Shown: in pieces, positions 1-9,204 of the stretch
Position numbering within the stretch: position 1 is the first letter of the stretch
Layout of the letters: every line of letters starts with the position of its first letter
Origin: Plesiomonas shigelloides
GTDB taxonomy: Bacteria; Pseudomonadota; Gammaproteobacteria; Enterobacterales; CAMTGL01
Reading direction: 5' to 3'
Assembly: GCF_900087055.1 (NCBI RefSeq)
Contig: NZ_LT575468.1
Span: forward strand, 2,545,773-2,609,772
Length of the DNA: 64,000 nt
Notes under the pieces: model-generated
What the model saw: only the letters and a program-made list of their open reading frames with translations
Told to the model about the DNA's origin: nothing
Databases searched by the model: none
Made by a program: the position numbers and the translations under genes

Positions 1-410
1 CTCAGCGAGTGCATGGCACAGGTACCACACTGAAAGCGGTTCAGCTCTGGGATATCATCCTGCGAGGCCACTTGCTCCACATCTTGCATCGCGGCAAGCC
101 AAGCATCTGCCACCCGCTGTGCATCCGGCGCACCAATCAGGCTCATATAAAAGCCGGTACGGCAGCCCATCGGCGAAATATCGATAATTTCAACTCCGTT
201 GCCGTTTAAGTGATCGCGCATAAATCCAGCGAACAGGTGCTCCAGCGTGTGGATCCCTTTTTCGCTCAAGATCTCCTGATTCGGAACGCAAAAGCGCAGA
301 TCAAACACGGTAATGGTATCGCCATGCGGTGTTTGCATGGTCTTGGCAACGCGCACGGCCGGTGCAGCCATACGGGTATGATCGACGGTAAAACTATCAA
401 GTAATGGCAT
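1..410 (-). CDS. luxS: S-ribosylhomocysteine lyase LuxS (3' end cut by window edge)
   Basis: LuxS cleaves S-ribosylhomocysteine to homocysteine and DPD, the precursor of autoinducer-2, in the activated methyl cycle. I translated the frame directly because it runs off the window. It starts [14 protein letters not shown] and carries the metal-binding HxxEH motif (HTLEH, residues about 54-58), the catalytic-cysteine context SPMGCRTGF near residue 84 and the third metal ligand in CGTCAMH. About 136 codons are present and the stop lies outside. The start is the ATG at 410-408 with an AAGGA box about 10 bases upstream. The 5' leader faces micA, which is transcribed the opposite way, as in E. coli. 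Confidence 0.97.
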   Translation of the reverse strand, partial: MPLLDSFTVDHTRMAAPAVRVAKTMQTPHGDTITVFDLRFCVPNQEILSEKGIHTLEHLFAGFMRDHLNGNGVEIIDISPMGCRTGFYMSLIGAPDAQRVADAWLAAMQDVEQVASQDDIPELNRFQCGTCAMHSL

Positions 411-474
411 GCGGCTGTTTTCCTTACTGATTTTATCTTCTGTGAAAAAAACAAAAAAATTTTGTCAAACAGGG

Positions 475-502
475 GAAACCTTTTATCCGGCATCCGGTCT
501 TA
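475..502 (+). promoter_or_regulatory. Putative sigma-E promoter of micA
   Basis: A GGAAAC-type -35 (about 474-482) is followed after about 15 bases by a GTCTTA -10 (497-502), a few bases before the expected MicA start. It resembles the known sigma-E promoter of E. coli micA (GAACTT and TCTGA boxes), though neither box is a perfect match. Confidence 0.55.
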
Positions 503-508
503 ATTACT

Positions 509-598
509 GTAAGACGCGCTATTTTGTTGTCATCACATCCCTGAAATTACACACGCAGAGATGTATTTCGGCCACCCCACCTTGGAGTGGCCTTTTTT
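509..598 (+). ncRNA. micA: MicA small regulatory RNA
   Basis: MicA is an Hfq-dependent small RNA, made under sigma-E control, that represses ompA and other outer-membrane protein mRNAs. The 5' part has the AAGACGCGC block, then a GTTGTCATCACATCCCTGAA segment matching the conserved seed region. The 3' end is a GGCCAC/GTGGCC hairpin (570-592) followed by TTTTTT, an intrinsic terminator very like the E. coli one. Position and direction also match E. coli: between luxS and gshA and opposite to both. The end points are inferred by comparison with remembered E. coli MicA; the 5' end is uncertain by a few bases. Confidence 0.9.
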
Positions 599-646
599 AT
601 GGGCGCCGCGGTTAAAATCCTGCGACTGAACCCGCGATCGGAGCGC

Positions 647-2203
647 TCAAAAGTGTTGCTGCTGCAAATACGCATCAAAACTCAGCGTATCAGCGGCTTC
701 AATCTCAGCTTGTTTACGCTGCGAATGTTCACGCTCTTGCACAAACTCCGCTTCGCTCACCATTTCGGTTGGCTCGGACGCTAATTGACGATGATAACGA
801 CTCGCCAGCCCCAGACCTAAGCCGCTCATGCCTTGCTGCAACATGTCATCCAACACCCGCGCCGACAAGGTCAATGATGGATCGGCAAACGCCGGCTCGA
901 GCTTATCGCACAGCGCCTGATAAGTATTGCCCTGCTCCGCATCCAGTACGCTGGCCACTTTACGCAAGTCGGCAAACAGTTTCTGGCCCACTTCCGACAG
1001 CGGCTCACGGCTAGTCTCACACCCGATCCCGATGGTCTGCCCCGGCTTACGCCCTTCGAGGATCACGCGGTTCCAGTTTTTACGACAACACAGCAACTCA
1101 CCTTCGCTCATCTCTGGCGCATCGGCCAGCGCACACCAGATCAAGAACAGATCCAAGAAGCGCACCTGCTCGGCATCAATCCCAATTGGTGAGTAAGGGT
1201 TGTTATCCAGCGCGCGCACTTCAATGTATTGAATGCCACCACGCAGCAGCGCATCCGACGGCGACTCACCCGGTAAGGTGACACGCTTAGGCCGAATCGG
1301 CGCATAGAACTCATTTTCAATCTGCAGCACATTGCTGTTGAGCTGACGATACTGACCATCTACCTTCACGCCCAGCTCAGCATACTGCTTGGAAGGCTGA
1401 TGAATGGCCTTTTTCAGCGCATCCACATAAGTGTGCAGATGATTGAAGGTAATGCCTAATTTACTCTGCTCTTTATTGGTGTAACCCAAATCACTCATGC
1501 GCAGCGAAGTTGCATACGGCAGGTACATCAACCCTTTGCCGTTAGATTCAAACGGCAGCACATCTTCACGGCCAGCGATAAACGAACGGCACAGCGCAGG
1601 TGACGCACCAAACAGATACGGGATCACCCAGCCAAAACGATAGTAATTACGGATCAGGCGGAAATAACCATCCGAGACACTTTCCTGATAGGTGGCCGGA
1701 TCTTGACCAGCAAACCGCAATTGCCAGAACGTATCCGGCAACGAAAAGTTATAGTGCACCCCGGAGATCACCTGCATCAAGGCGCCATAACGGTTTTTCA
1801 GCCCTTCGCGATACAGCGTTTTAAACTTACCGATGTTAGAGCTGCCGTACTGCGCCAAAACGATATCGTCTTCATTGCCAATAAAGCACGGCATGCTCAA
1901 CGGCCAAAACAGCTCGTTCTCCACCTGACGGGCAGTATAACGGTGAATATCACGTAAAAATGTCAGCAGACGGTCTACATCACGCTCCACTGGGGTGATG
2001 AATTCCAGCAGACTTTCGGCAAAATCCGTGGTGATCCAGCTATGGGTCAGCGCAGAGCCTAACGCCGAGGCGTGTGGCGTGGCCGCCAAATGGCCATCTG
2101 GCGTAATACGCAGGGTTTCGCGCTCAATACCGCGTCCCAAACCTTTAACACTGTGCGGATTAGCCGCCAGCCATGATAATGCAGCTGATACGTCAGGAAT
2201 CAA
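647..2203 (-). CDS. gshA: Glutamate-cysteine ligase (gamma-glutamylcysteine synthetase)
   Basis: GshA makes the ATP-dependent amide bond between the gamma-carboxyl of glutamate and cysteine, the first and limiting step of glutathione synthesis. The 518-residue product matches the proteobacterial class I family over its full length (E. coli 518), with the conserved LERETLR-like block near residue 24, [14 protein letters not shown], and [14 protein letters not shown]. The start is TTG (2203-2201), preceded by an AAGGAAGG box; the E. coli gene also uses TTG, so this weak start looks conserved. It stands alone between micA and yqaA, and its mRNA reads on toward micA on the opposite strand. Confidence 0.98.
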   Translation of the reverse strand: MIPDVSAALSWLAANPHSVKGLGRGIERETLRITPDGHLAATPHASALGSALTHSWITTDFAESLLEFITPVERDVDRLLTFLRDIHRYTARQVENELFWPLSMPCFIGNEDDIVLAQYGSSNIGKFKTLYREGLKNRYGALMQVISGVHYNFSLPDTFWQLRFAGQDPATYQESVSDGYFRLIRNYYRFGWVIPYLFGASPALCRSFIAGREDVLPFESNGKGLMYLPYATSLRMSDLGYTNKEQSKLGITFNHLHTYVDALKKAIHQPSKQYAELGVKVDGQYRQLNSNVLQIENEFYAPIRPKRVTLPGESPSDALLRGGIQYIEVRALDNNPYSPIGIDAEQVRFLDLFLIWCALADAPEMSEGELLCCRKNWNRVILEGRKPGQTIGIGCETSREPLSEVGQKLFADLRKVASVLDAEQGNTYQALCDKLEPAFADPSLTLSARVLDDMLQQGMSGLGLGLASRYHRQLASEPTEMVSEAEFVQEREHSQRKQAEIEAADTLSFDAYLQQQHF

Positions 2204-2295
2204 AATAGACCTTCCTTTACCTGAACTCGTAATCTGTTAAGGATACTGGTTAAATAGGTAAATTTCTACGTTATAACAATCGGTTACTCTTTATC

Positions 2296-2739
2296 CTATC
2301 CGAATAAAATACCGCTCGCCCCGTTGAAAATAAGTATGATTACCAGATAACGCAGTGTTTTTCCTAACAAAATAAACAGTGTGGATGACGCCCACGGCAA
2401 ACGAAACCAACCGGCAAGCAAACATAAAATATCGCCGATCAACGGCAACCAACTAAACCACAATGACCACACGCCATAACGCTCAATCCAGCGCGTGGCG
2501 GTATCTAATCCACGTTGCGGTTTTAAGATCGCCAGACCTCGCCCCATCCACACGCTGCACAGGCTACCCAGCGTATTACCCACGACGGCGGCGGCTAACA
2601 ATTGCCACTGTGGCCACTGTGCTTGGTGCAGCAACCAGACCAACACCACTTCCGAATTACCCGGTAAGATAGTGGCGCTGAGGAAACTGCTGGCCAGCAG
2701 CCCCCACAGGCCATAGCTTTCCCATGCCGCACTAAGCAT
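2296..2739 (-). CDS. yqaA: YqaA family small membrane protein (VTT/DedA-like)
   Basis: A 147-residue inner-membrane protein with at least three hydrophobic segments, including LWGLLASSFLSATILPGNSE at the N-terminus and LFILLGKTLRYLVIILIF near the C-terminus. It matches YqaA of E. coli in size and in its place next to yqaB. The family is related to the VTT/DedA (SNARE-associated) proteins and its substrate is not known. Its ATG overlaps the stop of yqaB in an ATGA arrangement (2737-2741), so the two are translationally coupled. Confidence 0.88.
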   Translation of the reverse strand: MLSAAWESYGLWGLLASSFLSATILPGNSEVVLVWLLHQAQWPQWQLLAAAVVGNTLGSLCSVWMGRGLAILKPQRGLDTATRWIERYGVWSLWFSWLPLIGDILCLLAGWFRLPWASSTLFILLGKTLRYLVIILIFNGASGILFG

Positions 2740-3311
2740 CAGTACAGGGTTCGCACGTCAACCACATCCATACCGGCGCGGCGCGCCGCTTGCAGACCGA
2801 ACTCTGCATCTTCAAAAACCACGCAATGCTGTGGCGCGATGCCTAATTTCTCGGCGCACAGTAAAAAGGTATCTGGCGCCGGTTTATGCGCCTGCACATC
2901 ATTAGCTCCCACCAGAGCCGCAAAATAATCGCGCAGCCCCATATGACGCAACAACGCTTCGGCGACCGCCGTTTCACTGCCGGTTCCCACCGCCATCGGA
3001 CGACGCCCATGATACGCTTTCACCACATCCTCAATCAGGGGTAACGGACGACACAAATCAAACAGCAGCAACTCCACCGCATCGGCTTTTTGCTTAGCGA
3101 TCAGCCGCGGATCCAGATCAGCGCCGTGACGGGTTAAGATCGAGCTGGCGATCTGCCACGTTGGCGCGCCGCTTTGCGAGGCCATAAAGTCCGGCTCATA
3201 CGGCAAACCGTAACGGCCCAACACCTCCTCCCATGCCTGGCGGTGTGCCGGCAAAGATTCAATGATGGTACCGTCCATATCAAAAATCAGGCCTTGGTAG
3301 CGGTCGTACAT
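2739..3311 (-). CDS. yqaB: HAD-family sugar phosphatase YqaB
   Basis: A haloacid dehalogenase-superfamily phosphatase of 190 residues. In E. coli YqaB hydrolyses fructose-1-phosphate and related sugar phosphates. The nucleophile motif FDMDGT (D10 and D12) is near the N-terminus, AVGTGSE is motif II, and FEDAEFGLQAARRAGM is the motif III/IV acidic loop. A helical cap lies between motifs I and II. The gene starts inside the end of the upstream oxidoreductase gene (25-base overlap) and overlaps yqaA by 1 base, suggesting one transcript for the three. Confidence 0.93.
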   Translation of the reverse strand: MYDRYQGLIFDMDGTIIESLPAHRQAWEEVLGRYGLPYEPDFMASQSGAPTWQIASSILTRHGADLDPRLIAKQKADAVELLLFDLCRPLPLIEDVVKAYHGRRPMAVGTGSETAVAEALLRHMGLRDYFAALVGANDVQAHKPAPDTFLLCAEKLGIAPQHCVVFEDAEFGLQAARRAGMDVVDVRTLY

Positions 3312-4300
3312 GGTTCCTCCAATGAAAAAATCAATTTGCCACAGGTGCGACCTCGTTCAAGCTCGCGGTGTGCCTCGGCACCGTCCTGCAGCGGATATTC
3401 CTTGCTAAGCATGATGTGCAGTTCGCCTTGCGCAATGAGCGCCAGCAATGCCTGTAAATCGTGCACATTAGGCTGCGCCAATAAGCCAACCGCCGTTGAA
3501 ATGCCTCGCTCTGCGGCCGCTTGGCAGACTCGCTCAGCGCTGATGGTCGGTAGTGTCAGAACGCGACCGGAGGGTTTCACCCATGTCAAAGCGCGGATGC
3601 CGGCATCGCCGCCCACCAAATCGAACAGGACATCCACCTGCCGTGGCAAAATATCGGCAGCAGTAGGCAACGGTTGCTGATAATCAATGATCTCGTGCGC
3701 CCCTAACTGCTGGGCTAACGCACTTTTTTGTGCCGAACACAGCGCAACGACTTGCGCTCCGGCGCGGCGTAACAGCTGCACCAACACATGACCTACCCCA
3801 CCGACAGGCGCCGATACCAGCACCCGCTCTCCGGGTTGTACCGCCATTTTGCGTACCATCTGCCAAGCAGTGATCCCGGCCACCGGTAAGGCTCCGGCTT
3901 GCGCCAAACTGACGTTATCTGGAACCCGTGCCAGCAATGTATCCGGTACCGCCAAATAACGGCTATACCCGCCGCCACCTTGCACATAACCGGCCACCCG
4001 ATCGCCGCACTGCCATGCACTATCGCTGCTCGCGTGCACAACGGTTCCCGCCACATCAAAACCGGGTACCCAAGGCAAATCATCTTTGTGCGCCTGTGCC
4101 GCCCAGCCTAAACCTGCGCGAGTTTTGGCATCAATCGGGTTAATTCCCGCCGCAGCCACTTGCACCACCACCTGCTGCGCACCGGCCTGCGGCATCGGCA
4201 AGGTTTGCACCTGCAAGACCTCTGGCGCGCCAAAGGCGGTGATCGCCAGCCCAATATTCTCGCCACACGTAAATTCTGCAGCCTGTTGTGATGATGCCAT
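3287..4300 (-). CDS. Zinc-type alcohol dehydrogenase-like / quinone oxidoreductase (MDR family)
   Basis: A 337-residue medium-chain dehydrogenase/reductase. The N-terminal GroES-like half includes GAPEVLQVQTLPMP and VAAAGINPIDAKTRAG; the nucleotide-binding half has the Rossmann loop VSAPVGGVGHVLVQL (about residues 161-175). The zinc-ligand cysteines of true alcohol dehydrogenases are not evident, so NADPH-dependent quinone or enal reduction is more likely. The start is supported by AAGGAGTGACAG just before the ATG. It lies between the tRNA terminator and yqaB, a place where E. coli has no gene, so it may be a local insertion. The substrate is unknown. Confidence 0.85.
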   Translation of the reverse strand: MASSQQAAEFTCGENIGLAITAFGAPEVLQVQTLPMPQAGAQQVVVQVAAAGINPIDAKTRAGLGWAAQAHKDDLPWVPGFDVAGTVVHASSDSAWQCGDRVAGYVQGGGGYSRYLAVPDTLLARVPDNVSLAQAGALPVAGITAWQMVRKMAVQPGERVLVSAPVGGVGHVLVQLLRRAGAQVVALCSAQKSALAQQLGAHEIIDYQQPLPTAADILPRQVDVLFDLVGGDAGIRALTWVKPSGRVLTLPTISAERVCQAAAERGISTAVGLLAQPNVHDLQALLALIAQGELHIMLSKEYPLQDGAEAHRELERGRTCGKLIFSLEEPCTTATKA

Positions 4301-4643
4301 CTGTCACTCCTTCGCTGAATATCTGCTGATCCGTTGCCCAATTGCGGCCATTGCATGGGAGTTGGTCTGCCTGAGCCGCGCCTTACCACCAGAGCCAATA
4401 GGCTTTCACGCCATACAACGCAGGCAGTAGGGTAAAAACGCAGTTACTCTAGCCTAATCCCTGGTTAGATGCAGCTTTCATGCAACAAAACTGCCACTGC
4501 GGTTTAGCCTAAAATCGGTTAATCGCGAACGTAACAAGACAAAAAAAATAAGCGTAGGTAGGGAAATAAGATGAATTCAGAGGGAAAGAGTAAGCGAACG
4601 AAGCCAACAACGCAGCAACTTCAAGTCAGAAGGGTATAAACGC
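4301..4643. other. Gene-free stretch downstream of the tRNA operon
   Basis: No convincing reading frame or RNA gene. It holds the promoter side of the oxidoreductase gene and ends at the tRNA terminator. The run near 4538-4550 is A-rich. No integrase remnant or direct repeat of a tRNA 3' end was noticed. Confidence 0.6.
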
Positions 4644-4670
4644 AAAAAGCCCCGTCAATGACGGGGCTTT
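4644..4670 (-). terminator. Intrinsic terminator of the tRNA operon
   Basis: Read on the minus strand, an AGCCCCGTCA/TGACGGGGCT hairpin is followed by TTTTT, immediately after the last Arg tRNA. Confidence 0.9.
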
Positions 4671-4680
4671 CTACTTTAGA

Positions 4681-4757
4681 TGGTGCATCCGAGAGGATTC
4701 GAACCTCTGACCGCTCGGTTCGTAGCCGAGTACTCTATCCAGCTGAGCTACGGATGC
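4681..4757 (-). tRNA. tRNA-Arg(ACG), stem variant T:A
   Basis: A 77-base cloverleaf with encoded CCA. The anticodon loop CTACGAA gives ACG, expected to become ICG and read CGU/CGC/CGA. The anticodon stem is CTCGG/CCGAG (T:A at the second pair). It is the last gene of the operon. Confidence 0.98.
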
Positions 4758-4832
4758 AAATCTGGTTGGCTGTAACAGCCGTGATACCGATTTATGTCGG
4801 CTTAATGCCGTTCATCACTATCACTTTTTGTA

Positions 4833-4909
4833 TGGTGCATCCGAGAGGATTCGAACCTCTGACCGCCCGGTTCGTAGCCGGGTACTCTATCCAGCTGAGC
4901 TACGGATGC
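4833..4909 (-). tRNA. tRNA-Arg(ACG), stem variant C:G
   Basis: Identical to its neighbours except for a compensated C:G second pair in the anticodon stem (CCCGG/CCGGG). The CCA is encoded. Confidence 0.98.
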
Positions 4910-4992
4910 AAGAGTAACACTTGTGTATCTTATTTATCCAAACTGGCACTAGCAAAAACTAGCGCTTTTAGTATAGCTGCTGCAGGTTGGAA

Positions 4993-5069
4993 TGGTGCAT
5001 CCGAGAGGATTCGAACCTCTGACCGCTCGGTTCGTAGCCGAGTACTCTATCCAGCTGAGCTACGGATGC
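4993..5069 (-). tRNA. tRNA-Arg(ACG), stem variant T:A
   Basis: 77 bases, anticodon ACG, stem CTCGG/CCGAG, CCA encoded. Confidence 0.98.
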
Positions 5070-5148
5070 CCTGCATGTGCTTTACGTTTTACTTTCGTAC
5101 TGTTCAGTTGCTTATTCACAACTGCTTGCGTCATACCTTGATGAAATA

Positions 5149-5225
5149 TGGTGCATCCGAGAGGATTCGAACCTCTGACCGCCCGGTTCGTAGCCGGGTA
5201 CTCTATCCAGCTGAGCTACGGATGC
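5149..5225 (-). tRNA. tRNA-Arg(ACG), stem variant C:G
   Basis: 77 bases, anticodon ACG, stem CCCGG/CCGGG, CCA encoded. Confidence 0.98.
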
Positions 5226-5296
5226 ATAGAGTATTTCATCAACAACATGAAGCAAGGTGCGTGGATTGCTCCACACTGCCATCACAAAACAAAAGA

Positions 5297-5373
5297 TGGT
5301 GCATCCGAGAGGATTCGAACCTCTGACCGCTCGGTTCGTAGCCGAGTACTCTATCCAGCTGAGCTACGGATGC
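5297..5373 (-). tRNA. tRNA-Arg(ACG), stem variant T:A
   Basis: 77 bases, anticodon ACG, stem CTCGG/CCGAG, CCA encoded. It lies 19 bases after the second Ser tRNA in transcription order. Confidence 0.98.
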
Positions 5374-5392
5374 ATCGTGCTTTCGTAAATGA

Positions 5393-5482
5393 TGGCGGTG
5401 AGAGAGGGATTCGAACCCTCGATAGAGTTTCCCCTATACACCCTTAGCAGGGGTGCGCCTTCAGCCTCTCGGCCATCTCACC
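5393..5482 (-). tRNA. tRNA-Ser(GCT), copy 2
   Basis: A 90-base class II tRNA with a long variable arm. The anticodon loop CTGCTAA gives GCT, reading AGU/AGC. Acceptor stem GGTGAGA, CCA encoded. It is base-for-base identical to the copy at 5730-5819. Confidence 0.98.
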
Positions 5483-5525
5483 GAAACTTATAACCCGCCA
5501 ACCTTGGCGAATCATTGATATTAAA

Positions 5526-5602
5526 TGGTGCATCCGAGAGGATTCGAACCTCTGACCGCTCGGTTCGTAGCCGAGTACTCTATCCAGCTGAGCTACGGAT
5601 GC
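5526..5602 (-). tRNA. tRNA-Arg(ACG), stem variant T:A
   Basis: 77 bases, anticodon ACG, stem CTCGG/CCGAG, CCA encoded. Confidence 0.98.
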
Positions 5603-5638
5603 ACAACTTATTTCCCTGTGACCGCATACATTTTGAAA

Positions 5639-5715
5639 TGGTGCATCCGAGAGGATTCGAACCTCTGACCGCCCGGTTCGTAGCCGGGTACTCTATCCAG
5701 CTGAGCTACGGATGC
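5639..5715 (-). tRNA. tRNA-Arg(ACG), stem variant C:G
   Basis: 77 bases, anticodon ACG, stem CCCGG/CCGGG, CCA encoded. It follows the first Ser tRNA after 14 bases. Confidence 0.98.
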
Positions 5716-5729
5716 ATTGCAAATCAAAA

Positions 5730-5819
5730 TGGCGGTGAGAGAGGGATTCGAACCCTCGATAGAGTTTCCCCTATACACCCTTAGCAGGGGTGCGCCTTCA
5801 GCCTCTCGGCCATCTCACC
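5730..5819 (-). tRNA. tRNA-Ser(GCT), copy 1 (first gene of the operon)
   Basis: A 90-base class II tRNA with anticodon GCT and encoded CCA. It is the promoter-proximal gene, as serV is in the E. coli csrA-linked cluster. Confidence 0.98.
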
Positions 5820-5836
5820 GGCGTTGCGTGGCGCAC

Positions 5837-5864
5837 ATATTACTTTCCCAGCCTTATAAGTCAA
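5837..5864 (-). promoter_or_regulatory. Promoter of the tRNA operon
   Basis: On the minus strand, TTGACT (5864-5859) is followed after 16 bases by TAATAT (5842-5837). A GC-rich stretch GTGCGCC comes right after the -10, as in stringently controlled stable-RNA promoters. The rest of 5820-6121 holds no gene. Confidence 0.65.
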
Positions 5865-6121
5865 ACGTTTTTTCCGAAGTATCCTGTAAAATCATATCGT
5901 TTGCACACTTAACAGGCAATCTGCTGATTTTTCAGGTCATCTGCCGTTTTTATCAACACAGCAGACCGTTGACTCGCTTTATTGTGCGTGCGTCATCACA
6001 ACGGCATTAATAATGCCAGCAAGTCAGGGTTGGGTTTTGTGAGCTTTATCGGAAAATCGGCGTCCCACAGAAAAAGTGCGAGACGCGCTGGGAAGGTTCA
6101 GTACTAACCGGAAGGAAAAGG

Positions 6122-6307
6122 TTAGTAGTTAGGCTGTTGAGATTTTTCAGCCTGGATGCGTTGGTAAATTTCTTCACGGTGAACAGAGACTTCTTTCGGC
6201 GCGTTCACACCGATACGGACTTGGTTTCCTTTTACACCCAGTACAGTAACGGTAACCTCGTCACCAATCATCAGGGTTTCACCAACTCGGCGAGTCAGAA
6301 TTAGCAT
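6122..6307 (-). CDS. csrA: Carbon storage regulator CsrA
   Basis: CsrA is a homodimeric RNA-binding protein that binds GGA motifs in mRNA leaders and changes translation or stability. The 61-residue product starts [18 protein letters not shown] and keeps the conserved RNA-binding residues L4, R6 and R44. GGAGCAACG precedes the ATG. It sits between the serine/arginine tRNA operon and alaS, as in E. coli. BarA, the sensor that normally controls CsrA activity through UvrY and the Csr small RNAs, is encoded in the same window at 29728. Confidence 0.98.
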   Translation of the reverse strand: MLILTRRVGETLMIGDEVTVTVLGVKGNQVRIGVNAPKEVSVHREEIYQRIQAEKSQQPNY

Positions 6308-6521
6308 TCGTTGCTCCTTGAACTAATAGCTTATTGTCAGAATTGTACTGACATTATCCAACATAAGTCACAAAAACGTAAGCCGATTAGCTAAAGTTCT
6401 TGCCTACTCAATTAATAAAACAGTGTTCCCTACTGCCCAACCCTGCCTCATAAAGTGCAATTAGTTGCAATTTTTATTGTGGCATCAGTACAGACAGAAG
6501 CAAGCGACACACTGCACAAAA

Positions 6522-6566
6522 AACAAAACGTACTAACCTCAAAGTGAGGTCAGTACGTTTTTTTTC
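6522..6566 (-). terminator. Terminator after alaS (works on paper in both directions)
   Basis: A 13-base stem, ACGTACTAACCTC paired with GAGGTCAGTACGT (6528-6540 and 6546-6558, one mismatch), is flanked by T-tracts on both strands. It separates alaS from csrA. Confidence 0.85.
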
Positions 6567-6576
6567 AGCTTAACGG

Positions 6577-9204
6577 TTACAGACGTTCAGCAACCCATGC
6601 CTGAACACTGTCTAATGCCGCAGGCAATGCTGCAGCATCAGAGCCACCGGCCTGTGCCATATCTGGACGACCGCCGCCCTTACCGCCAACTTGTGCCGCC
6701 AGCATGCTGACCAGCTCACCAGCCTTCACCTGACCCACCAAGTCTTTGGTTACACCAGCAATCAGGCTGACTTTGTCATCCTGTGCCAGACCCAGTACCA
6801 CGATACCGGAACCCAACTGGTTTTTCAGGTCATCGACCATCGTACGTAATGCTTTTGCATCGCCGTTCTTGAGCAGGCTGACCAACAGCTTCTTACCCTT
6901 AACCTCGATAGCATTATGCACCAGATCCGCGCTTTCCTGAGCGGCCAGCTTGTCTTTCAATTGTTGCAATTCTTTTTCCAGCTGCTTGCTGCGATCCAGC
7001 AAGCCACGGACTTTCTCCGCTACGCTGAATGCGTCGGATTTCACCAGACCGGCCGCTTCATCTAGCTGGTCTTGCTGACGCTCGGTAAAGGCAATCGCCC
7101 GCTCACCGGTCACCGCTTCAATACGGCGCACACCTGCAGCTACACCACCTTCAGAGGTAATGCGGAACAAGCCGATATCACCGGTACGCGCAGCGTGGGT
7201 ACCACCACACAGCTCAACCGAGAAATCGCCCATGGTCAGTACGCGCACTTTCTCGTCATACTTCTCACCAAACAGCGCCATCGCGCCTTTGGCTTTGGCT
7301 TCGTCCAGATCCAGAACATCGGTCTGTACGCTGTGGTTGCGACGAATTTCCGCATTCACCAAACGCTCAACTTCACGCAGCTCTTCCGCCTTCATGGCTT
7401 CCAGATGCGAGAAGTCAAAACGCAGGGCATCCGCGCTCACTTGTGAACCTTTTTGTGCCACGTGCTCGCCCAGCACTTTACGCAGGGCTGCGTGCAACAG
7501 GTGAGTCGCTGAGTGGTTCAGACGAATGCTCTGACGACGCGCAGCATCCACTTCTGCTTGCAGCGTATCACCGACCGTTACACTCCCTGACATCAGCTTA
7601 CCGACGTGACCAAAAGCCTGACCGTATTTCTGGGTATCCGTCACCATGAACTCAACGCCATCGGCCAACAGCAGACCGCTGTCACCCACCTGACCACCGG
7701 ACTCAGCGTAGAATGGAGTTTCGTTCAGGACGATGATCGCCTCTTCACCGGCATGCAGTTGCTCAACGCTCTGACCTTCACGGAACAGTGCCACAACCTG
7801 ACCTTGATGGGCGGTAGTGGTATAGCCGTGGAATTCGGTCTGACCGTCAACACGGATCATGCTGTTGTAATCGGCACCAAAGTTGTTAGCCGCCTGCGCA
7901 CGCTCACGCTGGGCTTTCATTTCTTTTTCAAAACCGGCTTCATCAACGGTGATGTTGCGCTCACGGCATACGTCAGCGGTCAAATCCAGAGGGAAGCCGT
8001 AGGTGTCGTACAGTTTGAACGCGGTTTCGCCATCCAGTACGTCGCCTTGCAGGTCAGCCAGCGCACCATCCAGCAATGCCAGACCACGCTCCAGCGTACG
8101 CGCAAACTGCTCTTCTTCCAGACGCAGCACTTTTTCTACCAGTGCTTGCTGCTGTTGCAGTTCATCGGCAGCGCTGCCCATCACGGCAATCAGCGTACCC
8201 ACCAGCTTGTAGAAGAACGTGTCTTTGGCACCCAGCATGTGACCATGACGTACTGCACGACGAATGATACGACGCAGCACATAGCCACGGCCTTCATTCG
8301 ATGGCATAACGCCGTCAGATACCAAGAACGCACAAGAACGGATATGGTCAGCAATTACGCGCAGTGATTTGCTTTCCAGATCGATCGCGCCGGTCACTTC
8401 GGCCGCTTTCGCGATCAATGCTTTGAAGACGTCGATTTCGTAGTTGGAGTTCACATGCTGCATAACCGCAGTGATACGCTCCAGACCCATACCGGTATCT
8501 ACCGATGGCTTTGGCAGTGGCAGCAGTGTGCCGTCAGCTTGACGGTTGAACTGCATGAACACGTTGTTCCAAATCTCGATATAACGGTCGCCATCTTCTT
8601 CTGGGCTTCCTGGAGGACCGCCCCAGATGTGATCGCCGTGGTCATAGAAAATCTCGGTGCATGGACCGCATGGGCCGGTATCACCCATCTGCCAGAAGTT
8701 ATCGGACGCGTACGGTGCACCTTTGTTGTCACCGATACGAACGATGCGCTCTTCTGGAATGCCAATTTCTTTGGCCCAGATGTCATACGCTTCATCATCA
8801 GAGGCGTACACCGTTACCCACAGCTTCTCTTTCGGCAGTGCCAGCCACTGTGGCGACGTCAGGAACTCCCACGCATAGCGAATCGCATCGTGCTTGAAGT
8901 AATCGCCGAAGCTGAAGTTACCCAGCATTTCGAAGAAGGTGTGGTGACGCGCGGTATAACCTACGTTTTCCAGGTCATTGTGCTTACCGCCGGCACGCAC
9001 ACAACGCTGAGAGGTGGTCGCGCGGGTATAAGGGCGCTTGTCCAGACCAAGGAATACGTCCTTGAACTGGTTCATACCGGCATTGGTAAACAGTAACGTC
9101 GGGTCATTGCCCGGTACGAGTGAGCTGCTGGACACCACTTGATGCCCTTTGCTCTGGAAAAAGTCGAGATACGCCTGGCGGATCTCGGCAGTGCTCTTGC
9201 TCAT
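6577..9204 (-). CDS. alaS: Alanyl-tRNA synthetase
   Basis: AlaS charges tRNA-Ala and removes mischarged Ser and Gly. The product has 875 residues (E. coli 876). The N-terminal class II catalytic core includes [22 protein letters not shown] and the GMGLERI motif. The editing domain has HSATHLLH plus CGGTHAART, which together bind zinc. The C-terminal part is a coiled-coil/DHHA1 domain with [14 protein letters not shown]. It lies between recX and csrA as in E. coli and has its own terminator, so it is probably monocistronic. In E. coli AlaS represses its own promoter; I cannot confirm that here. Confidence 0.99.
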   Translation of the reverse strand: MSKSTAEIRQAYLDFFQSKGHQVVSSSSLVPGNDPTLLFTNAGMNQFKDVFLGLDKRPYTRATTSQRCVRAGGKHNDLENVGYTARHHTFFEMLGNFSFGDYFKHDAIRYAWEFLTSPQWLALPKEKLWVTVYASDDEAYDIWAKEIGIPEERIVRIGDNKGAPYASDNFWQMGDTGPCGPCTEIFYDHGDHIWGGPPGSPEEDGDRYIEIWNNVFMQFNRQADGTLLPLPKPSVDTGMGLERITAVMQHVNSNYEIDVFKALIAKAAEVTGAIDLESKSLRVIADHIRSCAFLVSDGVMPSNEGRGYVLRRIIRRAVRHGHMLGAKDTFFYKLVGTLIAVMGSAADELQQQQALVEKVLRLEEEQFARTLERGLALLDGALADLQGDVLDGETAFKLYDTYGFPLDLTADVCRERNITVDEAGFEKEMKAQRERAQAANNFGADYNSMIRVDGQTEFHGYTTTAHQGQVVALFREGQSVEQLHAGEEAIIVLNETPFYAESGGQVGDSGLLLADGVEFMVTDTQKYGQAFGHVGKLMSGSVTVGDTLQAEVDAARRQSIRLNHSATHLLHAALRKVLGEHVAQKGSQVSADALRFDFSHLEAMKAEELREVERLVNAEIRRNHSVQTDVLDLDEAKAKGAMALFGEKYDEKVRVLTMGDFSVELCGGTHAARTGDIGLFRITSEGGVAAGVRRIEAVTGERAIAFTERQQDQLDEAAGLVKSDAFSVAEKVRGLLDRSKQLEKELQQLKDKLAAQESADLVHNAIEVKGKKLLVSLLKNGDAKALRTMVDDLKNQLGSGIVVLGLAQDDKVSLIAGVTKDLVGQVKAGELVSMLAAQVGGKGGGRPDMAQAGGSDAAALPAALDSVQAWVAERL

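Noticed and set aside
4658-5784. Long plus-strand frames through the tRNA genes
   Set aside because: They are translations of the antisense strand of repeated tRNAs (hence the recurring [11 protein letters not shown] peptide), not genes.
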